Assembly (NCBI RefSeq): GCF_002836715.1
Contig: NZ_PJAT01000112.1
Coordinates: 56,667 to 120,666 of the forward strand
DNA from: Psychrobacter sp. 4Dc
GTDB taxonomy: Bacteria; Pseudomonadota; Gammaproteobacteria; Pseudomonadales; Moraxellaceae
Length of the DNA: 64,000 nt
Direction of reading: 5' to 3'
The position numbers and the translations under genes were made by a program. The notes under the pieces are model-generated. The model was given only the letters and a program-made list of their open reading frames with translations, was not told the origin of the DNA and ran no database searches. This document shows, one piece after another, positions 29,711 through 40,850 of this stretch; position 1 is the stretch's first letter, and each line of letters begins with the position of its first letter.

Positions 29711-31255
29711 TTAATAACTGTGATTTTGTTTAAAGGTCTCTAGAGATGACTTTAAACGACCTGCGATATCATCATTGTAGTTCGCAGTGTCATCAATCTC
29801 ACGCATCAATTCACTTTGCTCATCATGCATATAACGTAGGTACGCTTCTTCGAAAGAACCAATCTTTTCGACAGGTACGTCAGCTAAGAAGCCTTCGTTT
29901 GAAGCATAGATAACGGCTGCTTGCTCAGAGATTGACATCGGCTGATACTGCTTCTGCTTCATCAATTCAGTCACACGCTCACCATGATCAAGCTGTTCGC
30001 GAGTTGCGTCATCAAGATCTGATGCGAACTGAGCAAATGCTGCTAGTTCACGATATTGAGCTAGAGCGGTACGAATACCACCAGATAGCTTTTTGATGAT
30101 CTTAGTCTGAGCGGCACCACCAACACGAGATACCGAGATACCAGCGTTTACTGCTGGACGGATACCTGAGGCGAATAAACTAGACTCTAGGAAGATCTGA
30201 CCATCAGTGATCGAAATCACGTTGGTTGGTACGAATGCAGATACATCACCAGCTTGTGTTTCAATGATTGGTAGTGCGGTTAAAGAACCAGTTTTACCTT
30301 TCACTTCACCGTTAGTGAACTTTTCTACATAATCAGCATTTACACGTGATGCACGCTCAAGTAGGCGTGAGTGTAAATAGAATACGTCACCAGGATAAGC
30401 TTCACGACCTGGCGGACGACGTAATAGTAGTGAAATCTGACGATAAGCGACTGCTTGCTTTGATAAATCATCAAATACAATCAGTGCATCTTCGCCGCGG
30501 TCACGGAAGTATTCGCCCATCGTACAACCTGAGTACGGTGCGATATACTGAAGTGCTGCAGGCTCTGATGCTGAAGCAACCACAACAGTGGTGTATTCTA
30601 GTGCGCCAGTTTGCTCAAGCTTACGTACTACGTTAGCGATAGTCGAACGTTTCTGTCCAATAGCCACGTATACACATTTAATACCTGAAGCTTTCTGTGC
30701 GATGATCGCATCGATAGCCATCGCTGTTTTACCAGTCTGACGGTCACCAATGATAAGCTCACGCTGACCACGACCGATTGGAATCATGGTATCAACAGCT
30801 TTATAACCAGTCATTACTGGTTGATCTACTGATTGACGGTCGATAACGCCTGGAGCGATCTTTTCGACTTTATCAGTCATCTTGGCATCGATAGGACCTT
30901 TGCCATCAATAGGATTACCCAAAGCATCAACAACACGGCCTAACAGCTCAGGACCTACTGGTACTTCAAGAATACGACCAGTACAATAGGCTTTTTGACC
31001 TTCTTGCAGCTTTAGGTAATCACCAAGTACTACCGCGCCAACAGAATCACGCTCTAAGTTTAGAGCCATTCCGTAGATTTCGCCTTCAAACTCAATCATT
31101 TCGCCGTACATGGCATCTTCAAGACCATGAATCTGCACGATACCGTCAGATACTTTGACAATCGTGCCTTCATTCTTTGCAGTTGCACCCGCATCAAGGT
31201 CTTGAATACGCTGCTTAATCAGGTTACTGATTTCCGCTGGATTCAATTGTTGCAT
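29711..31255 (-). CDS. atpA: ATP synthase alpha subunit
   Basis: Alpha alternates with beta in the F1 hexamer and binds non-catalytic nucleotide. The 514 residues show the P-loop GDRQTGKT, Walker [18 protein letters not shown]-like N-terminal strands and the alpha signature [28 protein letters not shown] at the N-terminus is the segment that binds delta. The length is normal. It is followed by a 216-base gap before atpG. Confidence 0.98.
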   Translation of the reverse strand: MQQLNPAEISNLIKQRIQDLDAGATAKNEGTIVKVSDGIVQIHGLEDAMYGEMIEFEGEIYGMALNLERDSVGAVVLGDYLKLQEGQKAYCTGRILEVPVGPELLGRVVDALGNPIDGKGPIDAKMTDKVEKIAPGVIDRQSVDQPVMTGYKAVDTMIPIGRGQRELIIGDRQTGKTAMAIDAIIAQKASGIKCVYVAIGQKRSTIANVVRKLEQTGALEYTTVVVASASEPAALQYIAPYSGCTMGEYFRDRGEDALIVFDDLSKQAVAYRQISLLLRRPPGREAYPGDVFYLHSRLLERASRVNADYVEKFTNGEVKGKTGSLTALPIIETQAGDVSAFVPTNVISITDGQIFLESSLFASGIRPAVNAGISVSRVGGAAQTKIIKKLSGGIRTALAQYRELAAFAQFASDLDDATREQLDHGERVTELMKQKQYQPMSISEQAAVIYASNEGFLADVPVEKIGSFEEAYLRYMHDEQSELMREIDDTANYNDDIAGRLKSSLETFKQNHSY

Positions 31256-31348
31256 TGCCTTGTTTCCTTTAATTTATGATAACCCGCCCACTGACTTAAT
31301 TGCTCTTATAATCATACAGTCAATATTTGACTGTATTGATGATTGGCA

Positions 31349-31972
31349 TTAGGCAGTTAGCTGTGTTTTTAACTGTTGTAACTTGCCGCGCATCGAATCA
31401 TCAATGACTTTGTCACCGACTTTGATTGTAGCGCCTGCCAATAGACTTGGATCAACTGATTCGTGAATCACTACACTAGCATTTAGCGAGGCAGCAAGAC
31501 GCGTTTGTAGCGTTTGACGCTGTTCATCAGTCAATGGGTAGGCAGAGGTCACATATGCGTCAAGCTGCTTTAAGCTTATTGCCTTGTGACGGCGATAATG
31601 CTCATAAACTTCAGGAAGCAGCGCCAGACGCTCTTGTTCTGATAACTGTTTAACGAAGTTACTAAGTGCTACTGATACTTTTGGATAGCTTACGTTACTG
31701 TCAAGGCTAGTCCCTTGAGCTTCGCTTAATAACTGCTTAAAAGCAGAATCATTAGCGCTAGCTACTTGCGTATCATAAAGATCGACCAAAGCAGCTGACT
31801 TATGCTCAGCAGAAACAGCTGGATTGTCTAGCCAAGTACTGAACGACTTGTCATTGACAACAGTGCTAGCAACAAGTAAGAAGTTTTCCCACTCGTTGAC
31901 TGCGCCGTTTTCGTTGGCATAGTCAAACGCGGCTTTAGCGTACGGTCGTGCTAAGGTTGATAAGTCAGCCAT
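31349..31972 (-). CDS. atpH: ATP synthase delta subunit
   Basis: Delta ties the peripheral stalk to the top of F1. The start [19 protein letters not shown] and the C-terminal [19 protein letters not shown] are standard. At 207 residues it is about 30 longer than the usual 178; the extra residues fall near 70-100 (a stretch including [18 protein letters not shown]), at the end of the N-terminal helical domain that contacts alpha. It lies 13 bases after atpF. Confidence 0.95.
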   Translation of the reverse strand: MADLSTLARPYAKAAFDYANENGAVNEWENFLLVASTVVNDKSFSTWLDNPAVSAEHKSAALVDLYDTQVASANDSAFKQLLSEAQGTSLDSNVSYPKVSVALSNFVKQLSEQERLALLPEVYEHYRRHKAISLKQLDAYVTSAYPLTDEQRQTLQTRLAASLNASVVIHESVDPSLLAGATIKVGDKVIDDSMRGKLQQLKTQLTA

Positions 31973-31985
31973 TATATCCTCACAA

Positions 31986-32456
31986 TTACAGCTTCGCCGC
32001 CAGTTGGTCTAACATACTGGCATGTTTTTGCACATCGACTTTGTCTTGCAAAATCTTCTCTGCACCAAGTACAGCCAGTTCAGCAACTTGGGCACGCAAT
32101 GATTCACGCGCTTGATTGATTTCTTGATCGATAGATGCTTGCGCTTGTTGACGAATGCGCTCGCCTTCCGCTTGGGCTTGCGATTTTGCATCTTCGACGA
32201 GCTGATTGGCACTCTTGTTCGCTTGCTCGATTAGAGCGGCAGCCTTGGTCTTTGCAAGATCAAGTTCCTGCTGGACATTTTGCTCCGCGGTCGCCAAATC
32301 TGCTTTTGCTTTTTCTGCGGCATTCAGACCTTCAGCAATTTTACGCTGACGCTCATTGATGGCACCGATAAGTGGTGGCCACACGAATTTCATGCAAAAA
32401 ATCACAAATATTGCAAAAGCAATGGCTTGACCGACGAGGGTAAAATTGATATTCAC
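31986..32456 (-). CDS. atpF: ATP synthase b subunit
   Basis: Subunit b forms the dimeric peripheral stalk. The 156 residues have one N-terminal membrane helix (about 4-24, [20 protein letters not shown]) and then a long Ala/Glu/Gln/Lys-rich coiled coil ending near [13 protein letters not shown], which binds delta. The length matches E. coli b. It lies between atpE and atpH. Confidence 0.96.
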   Translation of the reverse strand: MNINFTLVGQAIAFAIFVIFCMKFVWPPLIGAINERQRKIAEGLNAAEKAKADLATAEQNVQQELDLAKTKAAALIEQANKSANQLVEDAKSQAQAEGERIRQQAQASIDQEINQARESLRAQVAELAVLGAEKILQDKVDVQKHASMLDQLAAKL

Positions 32457-32573
32457 GTGATCACCTCTTTGTTAATGAAAAATCAGTTTCATTGATCATG
32501 TTTGGTAGTCAAATCTTGACTATATTTGATAGAAAGTCTCCGAATACCAAACATTTACAACTGAGCTTTCGGA

Positions 32574-32840
<267 letters not shown>

Positions 32841-32855
32841 CTATTGAATGTCTAA

Positions 32856-33734
<879 letters not shown>

Positions 33735-33921
33735 TTATTAATCAACGATTTAATCAACTACCAAAAATATGGTTGTCATCTGATGAGGTGTAGTATTTAT
33801 ATCTATCTTGCTATTAAACAAATAAATAAACCGTACTAAATCACTCATGTAACCAACAACATCCAACCCATAGTTCTATTACTAATATGCAATATTTGAT
33901 AGCGTGAGATAAATTTTAGCT

Positions 33922-33960
33922 ATCAAAAAAGGGCTTATGATAACTCAGTAATAGCCCTTG
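33922..33960 (-). terminator. terminator after atpI, upstream of atpB
   Basis: On the minus strand, AAGGGCT and AGCCCTT form a 7-base stem around a 16-base loop, and a T run follows. Its position means that atpI transcription may stop before reaching the ATP synthase operon. Confidence 0.6.
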
Positions 33961-34397
33961 CATTTTTATACGCAAAATTATTATATATGTGCTTGCCCAC
34001 TGACCGTTTTTTACGATCGGCGCTTAATGTAGCGCTTATAAGCAAAATATTTAGCCGCCTATATTAATGCAGCGTTGTATTCGTGTAAAGTCAATTGTGA
34101 TTTTTTTATCCACTGTATGAATAAGTTAGCCACCAGTTTTACTTGCTAATATAGCCACTAACCATAATCAGATATCAGTAATCTAATTATCAGCGATACA
34201 GATAGTTGAATACCCCCTACCCTCTCACTGCATACTACGTCTAACATTGAGACTCATAGTGCGGTCTTTATAATCACTGGTGCTATCCTAAGACAGCGTT
34301 GTGTTCGACTTTTCGAACTAGTCATAGAGAAGCTGGACGGCAGGGTGACTTGCCAGTACTATTAATAAACCATCTGTTTAGCGATCATTTATTAGCG
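33961..34397. other. atpB-atpI spacer
   Basis: The stretch up to atpI has no gene. The gap between the two atp genes totals 675 bases and must contain the atpBEFHAGDC promoter. A loosely repeated CAGCGTTGTxTTCG motif occurs near 34071 and 34296. Nothing else is recognised. Confidence 0.4.
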
Positions 34398-34796
34398 CTA
34401 GCGTATATGCCACAACATCCAACTGTGACTAATTTGCATTACCATAAAACCGATAAACAGCGCTGGCGCAGATAGGGGTTGTACGGTAATAAAAATTAGT
34501 GCAAAACCAAACACGGTCAATAACCATTTTGACATTTGACCCCGATATAGCTGGCTAACGATATGTTGGCGCGCGCGATATCCGGTGTACCAAAAAATAA
34601 AAAACGCAAATACTGCCTGAGTGATAAAACTTAGTAGCGCACCAATTGCAGTGCTTTTTGCTATCGTAAGCTCACTATGTAACCAAATAGTATCTACTAA
34701 CCAAGCAATGATAATAAGGATAAATAGTATCCATGCTTGTCGTTTAATATAGATGCCAATCTTGTCTTTTTGCGTGCGTTTGGCAGGCTTGGTCAT
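34398..34796 (-). CDS. atpI: ATP synthase protein I (AtpI-like)
   Basis: The roughly 132-residue protein starts MTKPAKRTQKDKIGIYIKRQ and then has four hydrophobic helices, with GALLSFITQAVFAFFIFWYTG in the second pair. Quoted segments are partial. This matches AtpI, a poorly conserved protein thought to help assemble the c ring. The ATG at 34796 follows AGGAAT; an upstream ATG at 34838 has no such site. The position upstream of atpB supports the call, though the gap is unusually long. Confidence 0.75.
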   Translation of the reverse strand: MTKPAKRTQKDKIGIYIKRQAWILFILIIIAWLVDTIWLHSELTIAKSTAIGALLSFITQAVFAFFIFWYTGYRARQHIVSQLYRGQMSKWLLTVFGFALIFITVQPLSAPALFIGFMVMQISHSWMLWHIR

Positions 34797-35073
34797 CGGT
34801 ATTCCTATAGCCCTTACAGCATTGGGACAATATATCATACTTATGATAATTTTATCCGTGAATGACTTACTCTACAGGCATTACCTTTCGGCCAAAATAA
34901 AACGCTACTTATTATAGGTAGAGCGTAACTATTAAGCAAGTAAAATATGACTTTTATCAGTCACCTAACGCATTTTGCTAAGATTATTATATTATGTAGT
35001 CTGTAATAAATGCTTGAAGCGAAGCTATACAACCAACTCAATCAATCTGAGCAAATTGCTGTTTTTGGCTACA

Positions 35074-35967
35074 TTACGAAATACATTGATATATCTGTTT
35101 GGCCATACTCTGCCAACCGCTGATAAAGTCATCGCTACTACTCATGTCTTCTGGTTGTACCGTACTCTTCACTGGCTGCAATTTCGCAAGTAAGCCTTTC
35201 GCTGGCTCACTTGGACTAACCAAACACATTTGCTTGGCTGGGCGCTGCTCATTCAACCAACGGAGTTGGCTTGCTTTGGGTGAGAGATGATGATCTACGC
35301 TCAGGCTGCCAACGAGCGTTAAGTGTAAGCTATCTTCGACATATTGATACGCATCATGATAAGCCCAATAAGGTCGTGTTTTTGAGTCACTCTGAGTAGA
35401 GCTTTGCTCAAATGTAGCAACTTCTTCATCTAGCTGCTGCGCAAATTTTTTCGCGTTAGCTTGGTATAGGTCTTTATATTGTGGATTGGCATGACTATGA
35501 ATCACAGCCAATGCACGGGTAATGGCTTTGGCATTTTCAGGGTCTAACCAAATATGTGGATCTAGTGTACCCGCGATAGCGTCGCCCTTTACATCACGTA
35601 ATGGATGTCGATTGAATGCATCGAACTCAAATAAAGCAATGGCATTTGGGGCTGTTTTCAGGCTCGCTGCTAGATTGTTTTCTAGCGGCTCACCGAACCA
35701 TACGACGAACTTGCTGTCTTTGATTGCTTTGATATCACCAGGGCTGATACTACCATGATGTCCTACCTCCCCCGCTTGCAATAGTCGATTGGCTGATGGC
35801 GCGCCTTCTGTTACTGCTTCACTTAACAAGAATAGCGGATAATTGCTAACACTGACCGTTGCAGCTTGTGCATTCAGTGTGAAAGTTCCTAGAACTATCA
35901 GTCCTGTCATTAGCAAGCGCTGTAATGTAATAAGCGAACGTACGGAGTAAGTAAAAACAGCGTTCAT
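35074..35967 (-). CDS. znuA: zinc ABC transporter substrate-binding protein ZnuA
   Basis: ZnuA binds zinc in the periplasm and delivers it to ZnuB. A signal peptide covers about residues 1-35 (LIVLGTFTLNAQAATVSVSN). Zinc-site candidates are His residues in AGEVGHHGSISPGD, LDPHIWLDPENA and RPYWAYHDAYQY. The charged His-rich loop common in ZnuA is almost absent here. The ATG at 35967, giving 297 residues, is preferred because the signal peptide follows it directly; a longer frame starts at 36036. It is divergent from zur, with a Zur-box-like palindrome between. Confidence 0.9.
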   Translation of the reverse strand: MNAVFTYSVRSLITLQRLLMTGLIVLGTFTLNAQAATVSVSNYPLFLLSEAVTEGAPSANRLLQAGEVGHHGSISPGDIKAIKDSKFVVWFGEPLENNLAASLKTAPNAIALFEFDAFNRHPLRDVKGDAIAGTLDPHIWLDPENAKAITRALAVIHSHANPQYKDLYQANAKKFAQQLDEEVATFEQSSTQSDSKTRPYWAYHDAYQYVEDSLHLTLVGSLSVDHHLSPKASQLRWLNEQRPAKQMCLVSPSEPAKGLLAKLQPVKSTVQPEDMSSSDDFISGWQSMAKQIYQCIS

Positions 35968-36062
35968 AGTAAGCTCTTTTATTGTTAGATAGCATTGTTG
36001 GATAACGAACGTACAAGTAATAGTGTCCTGCCCCACTCCTGTAAAAAGGGTAGATATACAAG

Positions 36063-36099
36063 ACTACTATAAGAAAATTAACTCATTTCTTATAGTAGT
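36063..36099. repeat. 14-base perfect inverted repeat beside the Zur box
   Basis: ACTACTATAAGAAA (36063-36076) is the exact reverse complement of TTTCTTATAGTAGT (36086-36099), with a 9-base AT-rich loop. It lies one base from the Zur-box-like palindrome and between divergent znuA and zur. It may be a second operator for znuA. A T run is absent, so a terminator is unlikely. Confidence 0.55.
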
Positions 36100-36100
36100 A

Positions 36101-36115
36101 TGTTATACTATAACA
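36101..36115. promoter_or_regulatory. Zur box overlapping the zur promoter
   Basis: TGTTATA-C-TATAACA is a perfect palindrome with 7-base arms and agrees with the core of the enterobacterial Zur box (TGTTATAATATAACA). It also contains an extended -10 (TGTTATACT). Zinc-loaded Zur bound here would block zur-znuC-znuB and possibly znuA. Confidence 0.82.
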
Positions 36116-36177
36116 ATAAAAAACGCTATCATAAAAAACGTCATGCGATTACCATGCTATTTTTAGGAGCTTGTACC

Positions 36178-36756
36178 ATGTCTATTACTTCATCGATCTG
36201 CGAACATTTGCATGATGTGCAAGATCTGACTCCGCATGATGTTCATGAACGCTTAGCAGCAGCTAAAGAGCATTGCCGTCTAAATGGCGCGCGCTTTACG
36301 CCTTTGCGTCAGCAGATATACCAATTAGTCTTGGAGGCAGATCAGCCCGTTGGCGCTTATGACCTAATCACTCAGTTGCAGCAAATGCGGTTGTCTATAC
36401 CTAATGATAGTAATATTCAAAAAGTAGCGAGTTCACCAACAGTGTCGGTAGAAACTAAGATAACCAAAAAACGCACGCCGAAAAATGTCGCGCCGCCAAC
36501 GGTTTATCGCAGTTTAGAATTTTTGCTAAGTGAAGGGTTGATTCATCAATTAACCTCTATTAATGCTTATGTTCCTTGCTGTCATCCTCGCGCCCAGCAT
36601 ACAGCCGCATTTTTGATCTGCGATCAGTGTCAACGGGTGCAAGAATGCAGCAGCCTGCCCGTTCAGGAAATGATGAGCTTTGCCGAGCAAGATGTGGGGT
36701 TTGTGGTTGAGCGTAGCGTCATTGAGCTTAGCGGTCGTTGCCAAGCTTGTCAGTAA
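36178..36756 (+). CDS. zur: zinc uptake regulator Zur (Fur family)
   Basis: Zur represses zinc uptake genes when zinc is plentiful. The 192-residue protein has the winged-helix region FTPLRQQIYQLVLEADQPVG and the recognition-helix block APPTVYRSLEFLLSEGLIHQL. The structural zinc site is formed by Cys in CDQCQRVQEC and CQACQ. Compared with E. coli Zur there is an insertion of about 26 residues (about 72-101) rich in Ser, Thr, Val and Lys, directly before the recognition helix. The ATG at 36178 follows AGGAG. Next come znuC and znuB. Confidence 0.9.
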   Translation: MSITSSICEHLHDVQDLTPHDVHERLAAAKEHCRLNGARFTPLRQQIYQLVLEADQPVGAYDLITQLQQMRLSIPNDSNIQKVASSPTVSVETKITKKRTPKNVAPPTVYRSLEFLLSEGLIHQLTSINAYVPCCHPRAQHTAAFLICDQCQRVQECSSLPVQEMMSFAEQDVGFVVERSVIELSGRCQACQ

Positions 36757-36828
36757 GGCTACTGTGGTTCGTGTAAACGTTTTAAGCATGATTCGTCGAT
36801 TGTCTATTTAACTATGCGTTGTCATATT

Positions 36829-37626
36829 ATGAATATCTCTACCCTACCTTCTAATCAGTTAAATACTACTGTTGCGAATAGCAGTACTGTGAGTAATGCT
36901 GACAAATTATTGAGCTTAAACAATATCAGTTACCATATTGGGCCTCAACGCCTGCTCTCTCACATCGATATTGACATTGCTGTTAATGAGACGGTCAGTC
37001 TTATCGGTCCCAATGGCGCTGGTAAATCAACACTAGTCAAACTCATCTTAGGTTTGATTGAGTCAACTGATGGCTCTATGACAGCACATAAGCCGCTACG
37101 GCTTGGTTATGTACCGCAGCGATTTGCTGTGCCACCGATATTACCACTGCGTGTCTGCGACTTGTTGGGGCAAGCAGATAAAAAACGTTTAACCTCTGAG
37201 CAGCGACAGTTTATCTTTGATAACTTATCATTAACGCATTTACTGTCACGGCAGATGTTGCATTTATCAGGTGGTGAGACGCAGCGCGTGTTGCTAGCTA
37301 GAGCGCTACTAGACAAACCTAACTTGCTTATTTTAGATGAGCCGATGCAAGGTCTCGATCCCGATACTGAAGTTTGGCTATATCAGTTTATTGATGAGCT
37401 GCCTGATTTCTTACGTTGCGCCATGCTAGTGGTGTCTCATGATTTGCACTGGGTCATGAAAGGCAGCCGCCGCGTCATTTGTTTGAATAAGCATATTTGC
37501 TGTGAAGGACAACCAAGCGAGCTGGCCATTAGTACTGAATTTCAAAAGCTATTTGGTCATCATTATGAGCAGCCATACGTGCATCAGCCTCATGCCTGTG
37601 AACACCATGCGCCAAGCGAGTTATAG
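36829..37626 (+). CDS. znuC: zinc ABC transporter ATP-binding protein ZnuC
   Basis: ZnuC is the ATPase of the zinc importer. The 265 residues include Walker A GPNGAGKST, signature LSGGETQRVLLARAL and Walker B LLILDEPMQGLDPD. The tail is His-rich (FGHHYEQPYVHQPHACEHH), as in many ZnuC proteins. About 25 residues rich in Asn, Ser and Thr precede the ABC domain. The ATG at 36829 or one at 36814 is the start; neither has a clear ribosome binding site. It lies 72 bases after zur and is probably co-transcribed. Confidence 0.92.
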   Translation: MNISTLPSNQLNTTVANSSTVSNADKLLSLNNISYHIGPQRLLSHIDIDIAVNETVSLIGPNGAGKSTLVKLILGLIESTDGSMTAHKPLRLGYVPQRFAVPPILPLRVCDLLGQADKKRLTSEQRQFIFDNLSLTHLLSRQMLHLSGGETQRVLLARALLDKPNLLILDEPMQGLDPDTEVWLYQFIDELPDFLRCAMLVVSHDLHWVMKGSRRVICLNKHICCEGQPSELAISTEFQKLFGHHYEQPYVHQPHACEHHAPSEL

Positions 37627-37739
37627 CGTTAGTAATCAAGGCTCAAAATCGCTAAAATCCAGCTCATTAAAGCCAAAAATATTAAACATATAAATAATAC
37701 GGCTTTACTCTTTTATAAAAAATTTTACGGACATTCATT

Positions 37740-38543
37740 ATGACTGCTTGGTTAGCCATCATTGCGCCTGCTTGGATCGCTGGCAGTATATTAGCGTTAT
37801 TATCAGCGCCGTTAGGTTGCTTGGTATTGTGGCGGCGCATGGCGTTTTTCGCCGATGCCTTAGCTCATGGCACGTTGCTAGGTGTGGCTTTGGCTGTGTG
37901 GTGGCAATTACCAATGGGTATCGGCATTGCATTAGTCAGTGTCATGGTCGTACTGGGACTGGTCTTGATTGATGATGAGCGTCTGCCAGTGGATGCTGTA
38001 TTGGCAGTCGTGTCAGTGTCGCTCTTGTGCCTAGGCTTACTGGCTTTGACCCAATTGACTGACCAACAGGCCAATGTGCTCGGGTTTTTATTCGGTAACT
38101 TGTTGGATCTTGATTGGGCAGATTTGCCTTTACTTGCTGGTAGCGTACTAGCTGGCTTGGGACTGCTTATCTACATTTGGCCTGCGCAAATCAAGCTCGC
38201 AACGCATGAAGCATTGGCACGTATTCAAGGTATCAATCCAACACGGCAACGGCTGTTTTTTATGGGTGTACTAGCAGGGTTTTGTGCGATTGCACTACAA
38301 GCGGTTGGAAGTTTATTAATCAGCGGATTATTAGTGCTACCTGCACTGACCGCACGTCTATGGTCAGCATCACCAAAACAAATGGTGATTATAGCGTTGA
38401 TAATCGCTCAACTGGGTGTGACACTTGGTGTGTGGGGCAGTATTTGGCTAGATATTCAAACAGGTCTTTCTATCGTCTTGATATTAGCTGCTTTATTTTT
38501 TACTGCACTCATTTTTTCGAAGTTAATAAAGATAAAACTTTAG
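37740..38543 (+). CDS. znuB: zinc ABC transporter permease ZnuB
   Basis: ZnuB is the membrane channel of the importer. The 267 residues contain eight or so hydrophobic helices, with APLGCLVLWRRMAFFADAL near the N-terminus and GSLLISGLLVLPALTAR near residue 200, both typical of the ABC-3 metal permease family. The length is normal. It lies 113 bases after znuC. Confidence 0.93.
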   Translation: MTAWLAIIAPAWIAGSILALLSAPLGCLVLWRRMAFFADALAHGTLLGVALAVWWQLPMGIGIALVSVMVVLGLVLIDDERLPVDAVLAVVSVSLLCLGLLALTQLTDQQANVLGFLFGNLLDLDWADLPLLAGSVLAGLGLLIYIWPAQIKLATHEALARIQGINPTRQRLFFMGVLAGFCAIALQAVGSLLISGLLVLPALTARLWSASPKQMVIIALIIAQLGVTLGVWGSIWLDIQTGLSIVLILAALFFTALIFSKLIKIKL

Positions 38544-38859
38544 TTAGCGTCGCTGTAAATACGTTATAATGAATAAATTACGACTGTTTTTCGCTATCTT
38601 TTTGTTCGACTTTATTTTATTAATATAATGAATACTTTAGCTCGATAATACTATAAGGTGGCTCTAGACTTTAAATTTGCTATTGCTAGTTGATAGTATA
38701 AATATCGTTGATTAGAGTCAAAGTAAGCTCAAGGCAAACGCTGTGCTCTTTTATAGTAGATTGATGATAATTATAAATACCCAGTGAAAAATAGTAGCTC
38801 ATTTATCCATACTCGCGCTAACAATACTTATTGTTGTGATTCGATAAGGGACTGAACCA
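38544..38859. other. spacer between znuB and the phosphodiesterase gene
   Basis: No gene, terminator or repeat is seen in these 316 AT-rich bases. Confidence 0.4.
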
Positions 38860-39699
38860 ATGCCAAACTATCCTGCCAATAAGTTAAGCACCTCTGACCA
38901 AACGATAAATATTTTACAGATTACTGATTTGCATTTATCGACGCCTGTCTTTGTTGATGAGAGTGACATCTATAGTGATGACATGGCTTGTCAGCATAGT
39001 TTTGAAGCAGTGCTCCAGCAGGCACTTAGTGAAGATATTCGCTGTGATTTGATTATTGTGACCGGTGACTTGGTCAATCGAGTAAAGTCTTCAATTTACG
39101 ATCATATCTTTACTGTATTACAGGCGACTCAGATTCCGTTTGCTTGTATTGCTGGTAATCATGATGTGACGGATGAAAATGGTAAAGACTTGCCGTTTTT
39201 TCAGCGAGAGCTTATCGCTCAGCCTGCTGACTCACGTTTGTTAAGTCGTCATGTCATTGAGACTGAATGTTGGCAGCTGTTGTTATTAAACTCCTCCATT
39301 TCTGGTAAGGTCGCAGGCGAGATTACGCCCACTGATATCAATTGGTTATGTGAGAGACTCAGCACCTGTGATAAGCCCGCATTAATCGCCCTACACCATC
39401 ATATTGTTCCAGTTGATTCTGACTGGATTGATACCCATATGGCAGAAAACACTGAGAGTTTTTGGCAGCATATGGCACCATTTGAACAGCTACAAGTGGT
39501 GATCAGTGGGCATACTCACCAAGAGCAAGTTCGACTGCGCCAAGGCGTCACGGTGTATAGCACGCCATCTACCTGCTATCAGTTCAAACCTTATGAAGAT
39601 GATTTCTCTTATGATGAGCAGGCATTACCAGGATATCGCTGGTTGCAATTAGCCAACAATGGAACAGTTGCAAGCTGGGTTGAAAGACTGGATACTTGA
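38860..39699 (+). CDS. cpdA: CpdA-like cyclic-nucleotide phosphodiesterase
   Basis: A metallophosphoesterase of 279 residues. All motifs of class III cAMP phosphodiesterases are present in order: ILQITDLHL (D-x-H), VTGDLV (GD), CIAGNHDV (GNHD), LHHHIVPVDS and ISGHTHQEQ (GHTH). CpdA hydrolyses cAMP and tunes CRP-dependent regulation. It is an isolated gene here; in E. coli cpdA also stands in a different context, so the name rests on motifs alone. A phosphoesterase acting on another substrate is possible. Confidence 0.82.
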   Translation: MPNYPANKLSTSDQTINILQITDLHLSTPVFVDESDIYSDDMACQHSFEAVLQQALSEDIRCDLIIVTGDLVNRVKSSIYDHIFTVLQATQIPFACIAGNHDVTDENGKDLPFFQRELIAQPADSRLLSRHVIETECWQLLLLNSSISGKVAGEITPTDINWLCERLSTCDKPALIALHHHIVPVDSDWIDTHMAENTESFWQHMAPFEQLQVVISGHTHQEQVRLRQGVTVYSTPSTCYQFKPYEDDFSYDEQALPGYRWLQLANNGTVASWVERLDT

Positions 39700-40191
39700 T
39701 GCCCAGAATTATTGGTACTGGTATAAGTCTTAGCCCTTATTACTTATAGCTTCCGTCAATAATCCCCAATCAAAAATGCAGTGATGAACAAATAAAATAT
39801 GCATTCAATATAAAAAATCACTTCATTATTATTACAAACAATGATACAACTTATGAAATAAAGCAAGGGTGGCCAAATATCTAATATGAAGCCACTGCAC
39901 GATAGCTAGGATGGCCCATTAACCACAAGCTCAGTTTTCACAATCAATGACCTACGGCATGCTTTAGACAGTATTATTAAAACCGAAGTTTATATAACAA
40001 CCTATCTAACAATCGGTGTATAACTGTCAAGATATAAAGTCTACGATATTATTTGATCAGCTGTGTTACTTGTATTACCAAGTGGTGAAACGTTTGATAA
40101 AAGGACAAATTGTAGCGTTTGTAGCATTAATAACGTCTTGTCTTTTGATACGTCGTTTTATTGAATTAATTTGAAAAAGTAGGATACCCAT
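39700..40191. other. cpdA-dksA spacer
   Basis: These 492 bases hold the dksA promoter but no -10/-35 pair I can defend. No RNA gene or repeat is recognised. Confidence 0.4.
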
Positions 40192-40629
40192 ATGAGCACC
40201 CTGACCACGAATCCGAGTGAAGTTAAATTTACTCCTTATGTGCCGGCCAAAGACGAAGAGTATATGTCTGATGCGCAGTTGGAGCACTTTAAGGCTATTT
40301 TATTGGATTGGAAAAACCAACTGATTGGCGAAGCGGATCGTACCAAAAACTACATCCAAGATGAGTCAAGCGCCATGCCAGACATCAATGACCGTGCCAC
40401 TCAAGAAGAAGAGTTTGCATTGGCATTACGTACTCGTGACCGTGAGCGCAAACTTATCCGCAAAATCGACAAATCTATGTTAGAAATTGAAAATGACGAC
40501 TATGGATTTTGTGAGACTTGTGGTGTAGAGATTGGATTACGTCGCCTTGAAGCACGTCCAACCGCAACTCAATGTATCGACTGCAAAACCTTATCTGAAA
40601 TCAAAGAACGTCAAAACCAAGGCGCTTAG
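40192..40629 (+). CDS. dksA: RNA polymerase-binding transcription factor DksA
   Basis: DksA enters the RNA polymerase secondary channel and works with ppGpp in the stringent response. The 145 residues have a coiled coil with acidic tip (about 30-105) including DINDRATQEEEFALALR, where the tip Asp residues act at the active site, and a C-terminal C4 zinc finger: CETCG then CIDC. The length is normal (E. coli 151). The start follows GTAGGA. dksA followed by gluQ is a widely conserved pair. Confidence 0.97.
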   Translation: MSTLTTNPSEVKFTPYVPAKDEEYMSDAQLEHFKAILLDWKNQLIGEADRTKNYIQDESSAMPDINDRATQEEEFALALRTRDRERKLIRKIDKSMLEIENDDYGFCETCGVEIGLRRLEARPTATQCIDCKTLSEIKERQNQGA

Positions 40630-40660
40630 ATCAGATATTACAGATATAAATGTCAGCAGA

Positions 40661-40686
40661 AGCGACCTTGTAATAGGTCGCTTTTT
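40661..40686 (+). terminator. terminator after dksA
   Basis: AGCGACCT-TGTAAT-AGGTCGCT with TTTT following. It stands between dksA and gluQ, so gluQ may be expressed only by read-through, as reported in other species for this pair. Confidence 0.88.
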
Positions 40687-40850
40687 GTATTTTAGACTGT
40701 CACTATTTTGCTGCGTTACTGACTTTGCTCTGACAAATATAATCGCCTGAATAATGACATGACTAACAAAACAATCTCATTTAATGAATATCTTTTGATA
40801 CTCATATTTATTATTCTATCTTTATTACCTCTTATAGACAGCCATTTATT

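Noticed and set aside
36100..36177. Longer N-terminus for Zur starting at 36100
   Set aside because: The frame would overlap the Zur box and promoter; AGGAG precedes the ATG at 36178.
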